Made by a program: the position numbers and the translations under genes. From positions 28,580 to 92,579 of the forward strand of contig JALQPE010002063.1 of assembly GCA_030407315.1 (NCBI GenBank): a stretch of DNA of 64,000 nucleotides, given 5' to 3'. The notes below the pieces were generated by a model. The model did no database searches. It was not told the DNA's origin and was given only the letters and a program-made list of their open reading frames with translations. This document shows positions 33,146 to 44,800 of the stretch, piece by piece. How positions within the stretch are numbered: the stretch's first letter is position 1; each line of letters begins with the position of its first letter. Origin of the DNA: Asparagopsis taxiformis (lineage: Eukaryota; Rhodophyta; Florideophyceae; Bonnemaisoniales; Bonnemaisoniaceae).

Positions 33146-33590
33146 GGCAGTTTCAGCGGAGGACTGAAAGCAGAGTCATCGTAACGATGACTTTGCCGTG
33201 AGGAAACAAACCATTACAGCTGCCAGGAATTTTACCCGGTGAAAAAATTCTTGGTGAATTTTTTACCCGGTAAAAATTCTTGGGCTACTGTAATGGAAAC
33301 GTTTCCTTACAGCAAAGTCATCGTAACGATGACTTTGCTGTAAGCAAACAAAACATGACAGCAGTCACGATTTTTTACCCGGTAAAAAAATTCTTGACCA
33401 CTGTAATGAATTGTTTTCTTACAGCAAAGTGATCGTAACAATGGCTTTGCTGTAAGGATATAATTCATTACAGTAGCCATGATTTCTTTACCCGGTGAAA
33501 AATTCTCCGGCCACTGTAATGGAAACCTTTCCTTACAGAAAAGTCATCGTAACGATGACTTTGCTGTAAGCATCTCTGGTAAACGGCTTT
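33146..33590. repeat. Fold-back hairpin element 1
   Basis: Four near-palindromes based on TTACAGCAAAGTCATCG and its complement (33174, 33308, 33418, 33534) alternate with TTTTTACCCGGTAAAAA palindromes. The outer ends tend toward GTTTACC / GGTAAAC. Confidence 0.75.
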
Positions 33591-34320
33591 TCCTGTAAGC
33601 GGTTGGGAGTTTAGTCTCTCTCCCACCTTTGGAAGGATAGGAAGGGAATTGTGAAATCGAGAACATCGCGAGCGAATGGTTTGGACGGTTTCTGACGGCT
33701 CTGGGAGGCACCCTGCGTCACGCTCAACCAGGTTCTAGCTGGCTTCCCTACCTGGTATGGTGGCAAGAGTACACAAAATTCCGGCCACCATTTTCTCACG
33801 GCAGAGACTCGGACTGCCGAAATCTGATCTCACTGAAAAGAGCTAGAGCAGCTGTTCTACGGTCTTGGATATCCAGGTCTGGAGTAAATCCAAGACCGCT
33901 GGAAAGGTACGATCAGGAAAATTTCAGAAGAAATTTTCTTGAGCATGCGGGGGGCTTTCCTCGCCGAAATCGAGCATAGAGGTTCTGGTAGCAAAGCTTA
34001 CTCATGAAGGAGGTAGGGTGCTTTGTATCACACCAATCATAGCTACTTACATTTGTAGTGTACTCTAGTGATCTAGTTAGTATTCTAGTTCCATATGCTC
34101 AAAGCCAAGCACGGGAGGGAGAGATGGAAGGGTAGGCATGCAGAAGTATGGAGTCAGTAGTATGTGTAGACTATGGCAGTAGTAGAAAATTATTTCATGC
34201 AAGAAAGGGGCCGGTGGAGTGACGCTGGAGACGTGGTGCTTAGCAGGAAGGGAGGTGGAGATGATGAAGGAGGACAACAGAAATGAGAGCGAGGGTTGAG
34301 ACCAACGGCTTACAGATGGA
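33591..34320. repeat. Flank shared with 50230-50770
   Basis: This stretch repeats, with divergence, the segment downstream of the dioxygenase at 49766 (GGAAGGGTGAG, then TCATGAAGGAGGTAGGGTG, then GGGTAGGCATGCAGAAGTAT). The first third recurs again at 34520 and 36140. No gene. Confidence 0.6.
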
Positions 34321-34505
34321 GAAGTTTACCACGGATGCTTACAGAAAAGTCATCGTTACGATGACTTTGCTGTAAGAAAAAAACATTACAGTAGCCATGA
34401 TTTCTTCACCCGGTAAAAAAATTCTTGGCCACTGTAATGAAAACGTTTTCTTACAGCAAAGTCATCGTAACGATGACTTTGCTGTAAGCATCCGTGGTTA
34501 ACTCC
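34321..34505. repeat. Fold-back hairpin element 2
   Basis: A pair of AAAGTCATCG palindromes, centre TTA on the left (34341) and TAA on the right (34452), around TTTCTTCACCCGGTAAAA. The whole unit is one large inverted repeat ending GTTTACC / GGTTAAC. Confidence 0.75.
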
Positions 34506-34810
34506 CGCAGCTGTAAGCGGCTGGGAGCTTCGTCCCTCTTCCCTTTGGAAGGGTGAGCAAGGAATTGTGAAGGCGGGAAACATGGCAGAGGATGATTTTG
34601 ACGGCTGTCGGCGGCGTTGGGGAGCGCTCTGCGTCGTGCTCACCCGGTCTGGTCTGGGTGCCCTGCCTGGTATGTCTGCAGGAGTGCACGAAATTTCGAC
34701 CACAATTTTCTCAAGACTGAGATTCTGACGGCTGAAATTCAACTTCGCAAAATGAACTAGAGTTGGCATGAGAACCTCCAGGACCTCTGGGAATTCCCAG
34801 AGGACGGCAG

Positions 34811-34876
34811 CGCCCATGCTCGGAAAAAGTGCTGGAGTACCTTAAGGTACTCCCAGCACTTTTTCCGAGCATGGGC
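34811..34876. repeat. 66-bp near-perfect palindrome
   Basis: CGCCCATGCTCGGAAAAAGT ... runs through AGTACCTTAAGGTACT at the centre and back, with a single extra C in the right arm. Confidence 0.9.
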
Positions 34877-35907
34877 GGAGCCGCTGTGGGGTTAAGCACA
34901 ACTTGGGAGAAGATGTTTCCGGTCGAAGGTACCTCCGAATCCCTGAGGTGGGGAGCGGAGGGTAGTTTATTAGACTAGGAGGTAGCTCTAGGAGGGGTAA
35001 AATGAAGGGTAACTACGAGGAGCTACGAGGAGTAGGCATCGGGAGATCAACCAATAGGAGAGGAGAATGGGAGATATTGTTGGTGGTGGCGGATCTGGAA
35101 TCGGTCATAAGGAGAGTGTGACAGGGAGGGCCACGTGTAAGAGTCCAGCAATGTAACACGTGTAAGAGTCCAGCAATGTTCGGCAGGAACCCCTGACACG
35201 TGGAAACCTGGAGCCGGGCGCGACCGGGCCCCGCAGGGCGGCTTACAGTGTAAGCTTACATTTCTTACATGTAAGCTTACAGTTGAAATTTCATTGAAAA
35301 AACGAGGTTTCCGTCAGTTACAGTTGTAAGTTACCTGTCATACGGGCGTATGTGTGTAAGTAACCCTGTAAGTGGGGCGAAAGTGGCTGAAAAAGCCATG
35401 TAATCTTGTAAGTAACCGTGTCAGTCACATGACAGGTGTTGTAAGTCTATCATAACATGTAAGTAGCCTGCTCAAGTGTCTCCTAGGTGGTGTAAGGTAT
35501 GTGGAAAGCTGTAAGTAGCCTCGTAGGAGTGGTTACTGTAAGCTTCCCTTGTAGTTGGGAGCTTTGGTCTCTGTGGAATGGTACTATCTTATTGGTTGGT
35601 CGGGGTATGGTGTTATAAGAACAGGAATCTAGTGTTTACCATGAGGTCTAGAGGGCTGATCCCTGACAGCCGCCCTCTCCGACATCAAGCCTAGAATATC
35701 CGTGGCCGAATTCTATTCCTGGTGCCGTGTGGCACAGTGACCACACCAAATTGCCCTTTTTAGCACACTATAGATTTGAGGTACTAGCAATCTAGCTATC
35801 TACTATACGAATATAGTTGGTAAGTGGAAGGGAGGTTGGGATAGGCTGGGATGAAGGAGGACAAGAGACATGAGAGAGAGGGTGAGGCCAGACCGCTTAC
35901 AGCTGAG
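34877..35907. other. No gene; TGTAAG-rich stretch
   Basis: At 35230-35560 the motif TGTAAG (with its complement CTTACA) recurs many times at irregular spacing, including GTAAGCTTAC palindromes. The rest shows nothing recognisable. Confidence 0.5.
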
Positions 35908-36119
35908 GCAGTTTACCGCGGGTGCTGACAGTAAAGTCATCGTTACGATGACTTTGCTGTAAGTAAACGTTTCATTACAGCAGCCACTATTTTTTACCCG
36001 GTAAAAAATTCTTGGTGATTTTTTACCCGGTAAAAATTCTTCGCACACTGTGATGTTTTCTTTTCTTACAGCAAAGTCATCGTAACGATGACTTTGCTGT
36101 AAGCATCCCTGGTAAACGG
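35908..36119. repeat. Fold-back hairpin element 3
   Basis: Left palindrome at 35928, right at 36066, with two TTTTTACCCGGTAAAAA copies between; ends GTTTACC and GGTAAAC. Confidence 0.75.
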
Positions 36120-37053
36120 CTTCGGCTGTAAGCGGTTGGGAATTTCGTCCCTCTCCTACCTTGGGAAGGGTGAGCTAGGAATTGTGAAGTCGAGAGCATC
36201 ACGAAGGGATGGTTTCGACGACTTTTGGCGGCTTTGAAGAGCAATCTTTGTCTTGTTTACCCAGTCTTAACTACCTCCAAAGTTTAGTATTGTGCGAGGA
36301 GCACGGCAAATTTCGACCACCATTTTCTCACGACAGAGATTCTGGCGGTCGAAATTCAAACTCGCTAAATTGGACTAGAGTCGGTGTGAACACCTCTAGG
36401 ACCTCTGAAAAATTACTGCTCGCACATTTTCCGATGCTAAAAGAGGCTGATCTTTCCAATATCAAGCATAGATTATCGGTGCGCAAAATATACTCCTGGT
36501 GCTGTGTAGCACATTGACTATACTAAACCGTCAACGAATTCGCTAACACGTTACAATACACTCTACTCTCAAGTAGGTAGGAATCTAGATATTCATGAAT
36601 AAGTGCACTTAAGTGTAAATTTACATCGATGGTTATGAAGTAAGTTAGCCTAAGAGGGTAGGCATGTAGTAAAACGGAGGCGGTAGTATGAGTAGACAAT
36701 CGCAGCTGCGATTGTACCACTAATGGTAGACATTTCTACTGTACCTGCGACTATACCTTCAGGTATTCAATTTACTGGAGGGGCGTGTGGAGTGAGACCA
36801 GAGGCACGTTGCGTCACAGGAAGGGAGGCTGGGATGATGAATGAGGACTAAAGACATGAGAGAGAGGTTTTTGAGGCATGATTCTAGCTCAAGTACATAA
36901 CTAAATTGCTCCTCTATAGGCCACGGTAATCGATTCCAGCAGTCTAAGTAGAAATGGACGATATGAGTGTTTCATTTCAATATCAGCATTGTGTAGTTGA
37001 GCCTCTTCAAGGTCCAAAACCTTGTCTAGAGTACGCTTACCGACCACTTAGAG
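36120..37053. other. No gene; diverged repeat flank
   Basis: 36140-36420 is a diverged copy of the flank seen at 33600 and 34520. 36540-37050 shows nothing recognisable. Confidence 0.4.
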
Positions 37054-37590
37054 GCATCAAGACCACTTGCACATCGTTCCGAAAAAGTTCAATTTTGGCC
37101 ATCACATCTCCAGTTGTGAGAATCTGGTGACCAAAAATCGATACATTCTGGCATCCCTATCACGCAAGCCAGAAGCTTTGAGTGCAATTAGAGCATGTTT
37201 CAGTGCTCCTCAGAGCCACTCCATCCCTTCTAGACCACTTCAACATCGTTCCAAAAAAGTTCAATTTTGGCCATCACATCTCCAGTTGTGGGAATCTGGT
37301 TGCCAAAAATTGATGCATTCTGTCAGCCCTTACGCGCAATCCGGAAGCTTTACGAACGCATAGAACAATTTTCCGTACTCCCTAGAGCCACTCCAGCCCT
37401 TACAGACCAGTTGCACATCATTCGGACAAAGTTCAATTTTGGCCATCACATCTCCAGTTGTGAGAATCTGATGACCAAAAATCGATGAATTCTACCAGCC
37501 CCTTCCACGCAATCCAAAAGCTTTGAGTGCAATTAAAACAAGTTTCAGTGCTCCGTAGAACTACCCCAACCCTTGTAGACCAGTTTGCAG
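37054..37590 (+). repeat. 172-bp satellite (three units plus part)
   Basis: The phrase GTTCAATTTTGGCCATCACA recurs at about 37087, 37259 and 37431, exactly 172 bases apart. Unit ends are near AGACCACTTGCACATC. Short plus-strand frames here are repeat-derived. Confidence 0.85.
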
Positions 37591-37669
37591 CCTTTTTCGG
37601 GGGGTCCGAGATCGCCTCCTTCTTCTTCCCGAGTGAGAAACATCAGTCCCTCTCGTATGCTTACAGAGA

Positions 37670-38050
37670 AGTTGGTTTACCATGGTTTCTTACAGCAAAG
37701 TCATCGTTACGATGACTTTGCTGTAATATTTTGTTTTCTTACAGCAAAGTCATCGTTAAGATGACTTTGCTGTAATGTTTTGTTTTCTTACAGCAAAGTC
37801 ATCGTAACGATGACTTTGCTGTAAGCAACCTGGGTAAACTGCTTTTACTGTAAGAAAACTGAATAGCAGTTCCGACAGCTTGTCCTGAGAAAACAAATCC
37901 GCCTTAACGATGACTTTGCTGTAAGAAAACAGAGAACTTACAGTTTTGACAGCTTGTCCTGAAAAAGAAAATCCGCCTTAACGATGACTTTTCTGTAAGG
38001 AAACCGAGTAATTACAGTTCCGACAGCTTGTCCTAAAAACCCGTCCTCCC
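37670..38050. repeat. Fold-back hairpin element 4 and half-units
   Basis: Three consecutive TTACAGCAAAGTCATCG palindromes (37690, 37739, 37788) are followed by two half-units (37897, 37974) joined by GACAGCTTGTCCTGA spacers. Confidence 0.75.
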
Positions 38051-38366
38051 GCCCAAGTTTATCCTTCCTACCTTAGAGGTCTACTGACGTTCCCAGTCGC
38101 AAGTATCGTGCTACTTGAACACTCATATACTTTATTTGTATGGTTAAACAAATTAGAATCATTGTTGCTAGACAGCATCGTTTCTGTTTATTGTTGGTGA
38201 TAGATCTGTACCGAAATTCAAACGACACTGTACCATAGTTGACCATAAAGTTGTAGCGAAGAGTTACATACAAATACCTCTTCTCAAATTCGCGCAGTGC
38301 AGACAGGGGATTAGGGGATACAAGCTGCATAAATTCGCTGGCACTCGCATCCGACGGGTATCTGTA

Positions 38367-39130
38367 CTATGACATGGTCAGTCGTTTTTCTGATGCCACA
38401 CGCGCGATGAGCTGATCAGCGATTCGCCGCACAGCTTCTTGTTCGCTCTCGTCAATCGGATGACACTTTGCCCATCCAGTCGGCGAATCTTCGTCAAACG
38501 AAAACGTGGTTTGGTGCGGCATCATCAGCTGATGATGCCGCACCAAACCACGTTTTCGTGTGGACTTGCTAGCAAGTCCACACGATCCCCACCAATCCCC
38601 ACTTCGATATTCTCGCAATAGTCGAGTGATTTCACAAACTTTCGTATCCCTCTCAGCGATAGTTGACAAACGACCCCAGCAAGGAACATTGCCAACAGCC
38701 CGCAGCATCGCATTCGCCGTGGGCTACGCTGTGCCATCAGCGAGTTACTTTGAACAACTTGACTGAGAAAGTCGGCAACTTCCTTTGATCGCATTTTAAT
38801 TTCTCCATCGCTCTCTGCTCGCTGCCCTCCTGGTAACCGTATTGTGTCCAGTGCTTCTATTAATACAGCTAGTCTTTGAATAGTCTCTTGTGATTCGGTA
38901 GAAGCACTCGAATCAGACCGAGCTAGCGTGTAGCCAGTACTCCAAACCAGACTCCCCAGAATTCCTTCCACACAAATTAAACAGGCATGTGCATTAGGTG
39001 ATGAACTTGACGATTCTTCCAGTCCGATGAAATCATTGATAGCTTTTAGGCCAACTGCCATTTTTAGTGCTGTTTCGTTTTCGACCATTGTCCCAACACC
39101 ATCCGCAACACACAATAGTGTGTTGATCAT
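38367..39130 (-). pseudogene. Unknown gene fragment split by palindromic insertion
   Basis: The ATG at 39130 opens about 180 residues with coding character: KMAVGLKAINDFIG, a Ser run, VEGILGSLVW and RSKEVADFLSQVV. At 38584-38498 the frame enters two nested palindromes and stops at 38525. A second frame picks up after the palindromes with FDEDSPTGWAKCHPIDE and EAVRRIADQLIA to a stop at 38367. It looks like one gene disrupted by palindromic filler DNA. No domain is recognised and no relative was found in the window. Confidence 0.5.
38498..38584. repeat. Two abutting perfect palindromes (62 bp and 28 bp)
   Basis: 38498-38559 is centred on CAGCTG with no spacer. 38557-38584 is centred on GCTAGC and overlaps the first by three bases. 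Confidence 0.95.
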
Positions 39131-39629
39131 TGAACTGAACTGAACTTCACCGGGAAGCTTCTAAAGAGCGGTACAGCTCCGATTGGTTGTAGTGTGTTCT
39201 TGTTTGCTTCCAGAAATCCATTGACAATCTTGGAAAGGACTGCTCTATAATATTTCTCTCCACTACGGTGTTGAAAAGGGGGCCTCAGACAGTACTGCGA
39301 GACAGTGATTTTTACTGTCTGAGACAGTAAAAATCACTATGCGGCAAATGAAAATTAATGCCACACTTGGAGACAGTGATTTGCACTGTCTGGCAGACAG
39401 TACGGAACACTGTCTGCAGACAGTAAAAAACACTGTCTCACAGTACTGTCTGAGGCAGTGAATGGAGACAGTAAAAATTACTGATTTATTCAATAGTTGG
39501 ATATGATGTAATTTACTGTACTGGGCAGTGTTGGCGGATAGTGTTTTGTATTGGCCAAGGCAACATGGCCGGATAGTGAAATACGCTGCCTGGGACAATA
39601 GATGGAACCAACACGGTGCACTGTCCTGG

Positions 39630-40035
39630 GCAGTACCTGGAGACAGTGATTTTCACTGTCCTGGGCAGTACCTGGAGACAGTGATTTTCACTGTCCTGGG
39701 CAATACCTGGAGACAGTGATTTTCACTGTCCTGGGCAGTACCTGGAGACAGTGATTTTCACTGTCCTGGGCAGTACCTGGAGACAGTGATTTTCATTGTC
39801 CTGGGCAGCACCTGTAGACAGTACTTTGTGCTGCCCTGGGCAGCACCTGTAGACAGTATTTGTGCTGCCCTGGGCAGCACCTGTAGACAGTATTTCGTGC
39901 TGCCCTGGGCAGCACCTGTAGACAGTATTTCGTGCTGCCCTGGGCAGCACCTGGAGACAGTATTTCGTGCTGCCCTGGGCAGCATCTGGAGACAGTATTT
40001 CGTGCTGCCCTGGGCAGCACCTGGAGACAGTAAAA
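39630..40035 (+). repeat. Subterminal 35-bp tandem array (12 units), copy 3
   Basis: The longest of the three arrays. The first units carry GTGATTTTCACTGTCCTGG and later ones GTATTTCGTGCTGCCCTGG, so two subtypes are arranged in blocks. Confidence 0.85.
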
Positions 40036-40049
40036 GTAGTGTCCTGATA

Positions 40050-41554
40050 TAGTAAAGTTCGGTGTCTGGGAGTGGTGGATGAGATGGAGCGTCACGCTGC
40101 CGTGGGCATCTTTCTTGGGGTAGAGGAAGGCAGTTCTAGCGCTATGAGGATGGGGCATGGACGGTATTCATATGGGAATGGACAGAATAGTACGGCTAGG
40201 AATTTTTATTTCGTAGTGACTATGAGCTAGCGAGAGGTATACGCGGTAGGATAGGTAGCAATCTAAGAGGGTGCGATATGGGAAGCTTCACTCTGGATTT
40301 GTTTATTTGCGCAGGCTACATTGAGAATAAACAATCCCTATGTTAAAAATGCTACTACAACTAACACTATTCCGACGAGTAAAACTAAAACTACTAGAAA
40401 AGTCTACAAATCTATCAACTGATTGAGCTGCATGAATAAGCTAGGAAATGAAGAGAAGAAGAAAAAATGATGTAGAGAAAGGAAACAAGTTAGTGACGTT
40501 GAATTGGAGAGGGAAATTGATGGTGATTAGGAGACTAACGTACCTTAACAAATACCATTGCATCCCAAATTGAGATATGTACTCACAGGCAGAAAAGAAA
40601 AGTAGTGGAGAAGTGGTAAGAGAGAAAGATAAATGAAAGTAGAAGTGGAACACTCACCGACTGGAAACCTGAGAAAGAGAAAACAAATAGAAAACTGGGT
40701 TAGTGGCGTGAGTTGTGGAAACGTACCATCATGGTTCATATCCGTCGGAGACAAAGCAACAACTTTGGCCTGGAAGCAGTATTGATGATCTAAAACTTAC
40801 GCTTTGGAAGCAGTATAGATGATCTATACGGCTTCCACGGCCAGGGTTGTTGCTTTGTTTCCGACGGATATGAAGATGGAAACAGGGATTTCCAGAATCT
40901 GTTGTTTAAGTAGCACTCTGCGGGCGGAAATGACGTGTAGGAGAACAATAGAGGGATGAATTTGAAACGGAGCGGTGCGATGGGAGGCCCAGAAAAACGA
41001 TACCTAGGGTGCGAATTACGCTTTGAAGCACATGACCTGGCAGAACAGGCGCAAAATTATTGTATCTTCTACCGCCTTCTCTAGTCTATAATGACGTCAT
41101 CACTACAGAAATATAGGAAAAACACTAGCATATGGGGCCTACTGGAAAGGGGGAGGCGAGGAGTAGGAAAAATGGCGCACTTTCCTGGACGAGGAGTCCG
41201 CGCTTCCAGTGATGATTTGGACGGTATATATCGATGACGTCATTGCATGCTCTGAGCACACTTGGCAGGCAGTCAAAGCGGGCCACGTGGATGTGGGCGG
41301 CTAGGAAACAGCAGTGTGGGAGAAATTTTATAATTTTCATGTTGCAAGCGAGCAGTGAATCTGCATTGCAATATATAAATTTATGCTAATTTAAGATATC
41401 ACACCGAGTACGATTCAACGAGAGATTGTGCTTTCAACTTGTAAATAGGGCCGAAAATGGTAGAGTATACGAGTAGGAAGTACGTGTATGAGAAAATCAG
41501 ATTCAGTATTAGTGCCTAGAGCATCACTGCGAAATAAACGGCCGTTTTCCGGAA
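40050..41554 (+). other. Transposon leader, copy 3
   Basis: Nearly identical to 5430-6943. Minus-strand intron-like boundaries are at 40736 to 40669 (GTACGT ... CTCAG), an 11-base segment at 40668-40658, and GTGAGT at 40657-40652. Confidence 0.4.
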
Positions 41555-41731
41555 ATGGATACATCTTGGCTGGGTTTGTGGTTAGGGGATGCGATACAAG
41601 ATAGCAAAACGATGTTGAGTCCGGATGAAATAGCAATCAATGTGCATAAAGCAATGAGCATAGGGCAAAGCATTGTGGTGAACCAGTTCATTGGATCGAA
41701 TGAAAGCCTGGAAAGGTTTCGTAACGGTTAA
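41555..41731 (+). CDS. Small conserved transposon protein (58 aa), copy 3
   Basis: Identical in protein to the frame at 6944-7120; it ends 102 bases upstream of the transposase ATG. Function unknown. Confidence 0.5.
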   Translation: MDTSWLGLWLGDAIQDSKTMLSPDEIAINVHKAMSIGQSIVVNQFIGSNESLERFRNG

Positions 41732-41833
41732 AAGTAGTAGTACTGTATTGAGATAGTAGTCATGTCATAGAAGTTTAGAGTTGTATTCTATGCAACAAAA
41801 CTGAGCGAAGAAGAAAAGAACAAAAACATCAAG

Positions 41834-44800
41834 ATGGCTCCGAGACGGACTCCTATTCGAAAGAAAACCACAAGTCGTAGGACAAAGGCGAGATTCGATT
41901 CACTCAATGTGGCCAGTCCCAGTAAACAGCTTCCTGGGAAACTGCAGGGAGAAATCCGCAGCAGTGATGCAGCCTGCATGAACAAAGAAATCCCGAGAGG
42001 TAATGAGCTACGACGTGAGTGTACCACAGATGACCTATTGGAGTCCCCAATCCCTATGGGTGACACAATAGAAGGTTGTATTGATGTGTACAGCAACAAC
42101 GATGAAGCTGGAAGTGACATCTACGTAGCATCGAGCACGCTAATGGAATCGGAAGAAGCAACCGGACGAGGTTCTGATTCCATTTCAACTGGAGGCCCGA
42201 TAGACCGAAATGCTGGGGATGAAGCATGTGGTGATTTCAAGGCATTACTACAATGGCCTGCGATGTATGGGGCTCTTCAGCTGAGTGGAACTCAAAGAAT
42301 GACAAGAGCCCACTATGAAGGTACCCTGTTCGGAATGAATTTCCGCAGAGATCCAAGTGAGCACGTCCCGTCGGACTCTGTGATGCGACAGAAGATACTA
42401 CCATTCTTGAGGAAACACTGCTATGCAAAGAGCTGTGACATCGAGTTTCCGATAGACCTTCGAAAGAGCGGAGCAAGAGCTGCACAGCATCGAGGTGCAG
42501 TAGGAACCCGTGGAACAACAGATGACAGAGACAATTGTGGAGGAATGGCGAAAGTTCGTATTGTACTCCCAAGCACATGGGCTCTGAAAGATGTCCAGAC
42601 TCGACCAATCTTTAAAGCATTCCGCAGTGATGCGAACAATCGAAGCTCGGAAGGAGAAAAATCAACCGCAGAGTGCAGCATTGAAGATTCGTTCATTGCA
42701 AAGTGCAGGAGGGGTGTTTTGAGCGACCCATTCGTTCGCACAGCAGTTGTTCCCATTGACAGCGATGGGAAAAAGGGTTTGAAGCACATTTATGTACCTG
42801 ATGGAACAGCAATTCGAATCCGATGTCATCCAGGAGCTCGTCAGGTTGCCGTCATCGAAAGAGCAAAAGGGTTCAGGAAGAATGACAGAGATGGTGGGAA
42901 ACCGAAGAGGAGAAGAGTGGCGGTTACGTCGTTGTGGGAACTTCATGCTAGGACCATAGTTACCTATGAGGCTCGACACGACGGTGAGCATGATGTGCAT
43001 GTCGAAAAATATCTGCAGCCGCGAATGTCACATCTATTGGAATGGGAGAGGCAGCATGCTCTGCGAGCGATATCGCAATGTGTAATCGGAGCAGGAGCCA
43101 AGGGAAAAGGAACACGAGCTGGGGACGTGATAACCGTTCTATTACCAATTGGAATGGAAGAGGGTGATATTGTTCCACACGTCGTATTGGTGAACAGGTA
43201 TTTGAAAGAGCAGGTCGGAGAAGCATCCACCATGTTACTTTGCTTTTCACCGGGCGCGAGCTTTGCTGAAGCCAGAAACCCGCCCGATAGACTAGGAAGC
43301 CCCAACTATGAAGAAATTCGTGTTTCAGGGGTGTTCTCGGATGGTTTCGGAGACCACAGGTCGCAATGGCACCCAGCGTCTCCGCGAGAAGATGCACCAT
43401 GTTGGGGAAAGCTGGAGGATGGTCGAAACTACTTTGTTTACCGATTTCTCCTTTACACGGATGACTTTGAACCATTCACAAGCAGGAAGGGAAGTTTTGG
43501 TGGATGCTATATGTTACCTCTCAATCTACCGCCTCGGAAAAGGGGAAGCTACCAAGCGGTTCGAGTGATTGGTTTGCCACCTCCGGGAGTGTCCACAAAT
43601 TGTGTATTGCGATATATCGTTCAAGATATAGTGCGAGGAAGCACAGAGGGTTTCCCAACGAAAAATGCAGAGGGAGAAGATGTTGTGGTATTTCTAGACC
43701 CAGTGGGGAGCATTGGAGACTATCCTGCAGTTTCACATACCCTGGATGTTCTTGGACACACATCAAACTCTCCGTGCCACATCTGCAGTTTCCGCAAATA
43801 TGACCTGAGCAGTACTGGTGGCACGAAGAATGCATACACTTCGGTAGTGAACGGGCAAACATCGACGCATGCCAGGAGCAAGTATCGGAATGCATCGACA
43901 CGTAAGGATGCCACAGAAACCCAGCTTCGCACTCTCGGACTGGCTGCAGAAGAAGGGGAAGATTTACCATTTCATGTCCTGAGCACTTCCTTGGAAGCAG
44001 TGCAGGAAGAAGTACCGAAGACGGAAAACGGAGTTTCAGTTGTCCCAGCAATTTTTGACCCGTACCGTTCCGCAGTGATAGCACCTGACCATCTATTGTC
44101 TGGACTGGCACAAGATGTACTGAACGCTTGTATTTCAGCTGCCAGCCCACGAATTCGAGAGGTAGCTGAATTGCAAATTCTGGGCGCTCTGAAGAAGTTC
44201 AGGATGGGAAGGCAGAACCGTTTATTTGGAACCAACAATCTGCTTTCCATGAACATGAGTGACATATTCAGTGTGCTGCTGATAGCACCTATGGCATTCG
44301 AAAACGCAGCTCGAATGATGGATGGGAAAGGGGAAGGTCATCGTGAAAAATTTGATGGGGCCGTCAAACTAGTAGTGATGTTTCAGAAGCTGGTTTCGTG
44401 TATTAGTTTCATGCCCGTATGGTGGAAAGACGGTCCACATGAAGTAGAGACGGCTGACGGAGAAGGTGGCAGGAATGAATACATTCTGGGAAGAACTGTA
44501 GACTACGTGGAGACGTTGAATGAGTATTGTCGGAAAGTGAAGGGAGCAGGAGCACATTTGGACAAGCCTAATGTTCATCGTCTTGTCGAGTTTTGTGTTC
44601 ATACGCTTCCTGCCTACGGCTCTGTGAAGCACGTGCAGGAGCTTATATTCGAACGGATGCATCAGCCGCTGAAGAAAGGTGTGAGAATGTCCAATCACCA
44701 AAGCGAACAGCTTTCAGCGCTGGAATTAGTTCTTGCGGATGACTGGCAGACGAGAGTGGCCATTGTTTTGCGCGAAATCGGCATGGAGCCACAACATTGG

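Larger units (their letters stand above)
29389..34330 (+). mobile_element. CACTA-like transposon copy 2, internally deleted
   Basis: CACTACGGTGTTG at 29389 begins a copy collinear with 39261-50800. It has the subterminal array, the leader and the small frame. It then jumps at ~31622, skipping the whole transposase, into the start of the ParB-like/dioxygenase gene. Further deletions remove the ParB-like core and the dioxygenase. Downstream fold-back and flank sequences (33000-34330) again match 49850-50800. It is a non-autonomous derivative. The right terminus was not found. Confidence 0.75.

Noticed and set aside
33146..38050. CRISPR-like array (regularly repeated palindromes)
   Set aside because: Spacing and spacer length are irregular, the palindromes are parts of larger inverted repeats, and no cas gene is present.
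38073..38330. 85-codon minus-strand frame
   Set aside because: No domain, no homologue in the window, and no evidence beyond length.
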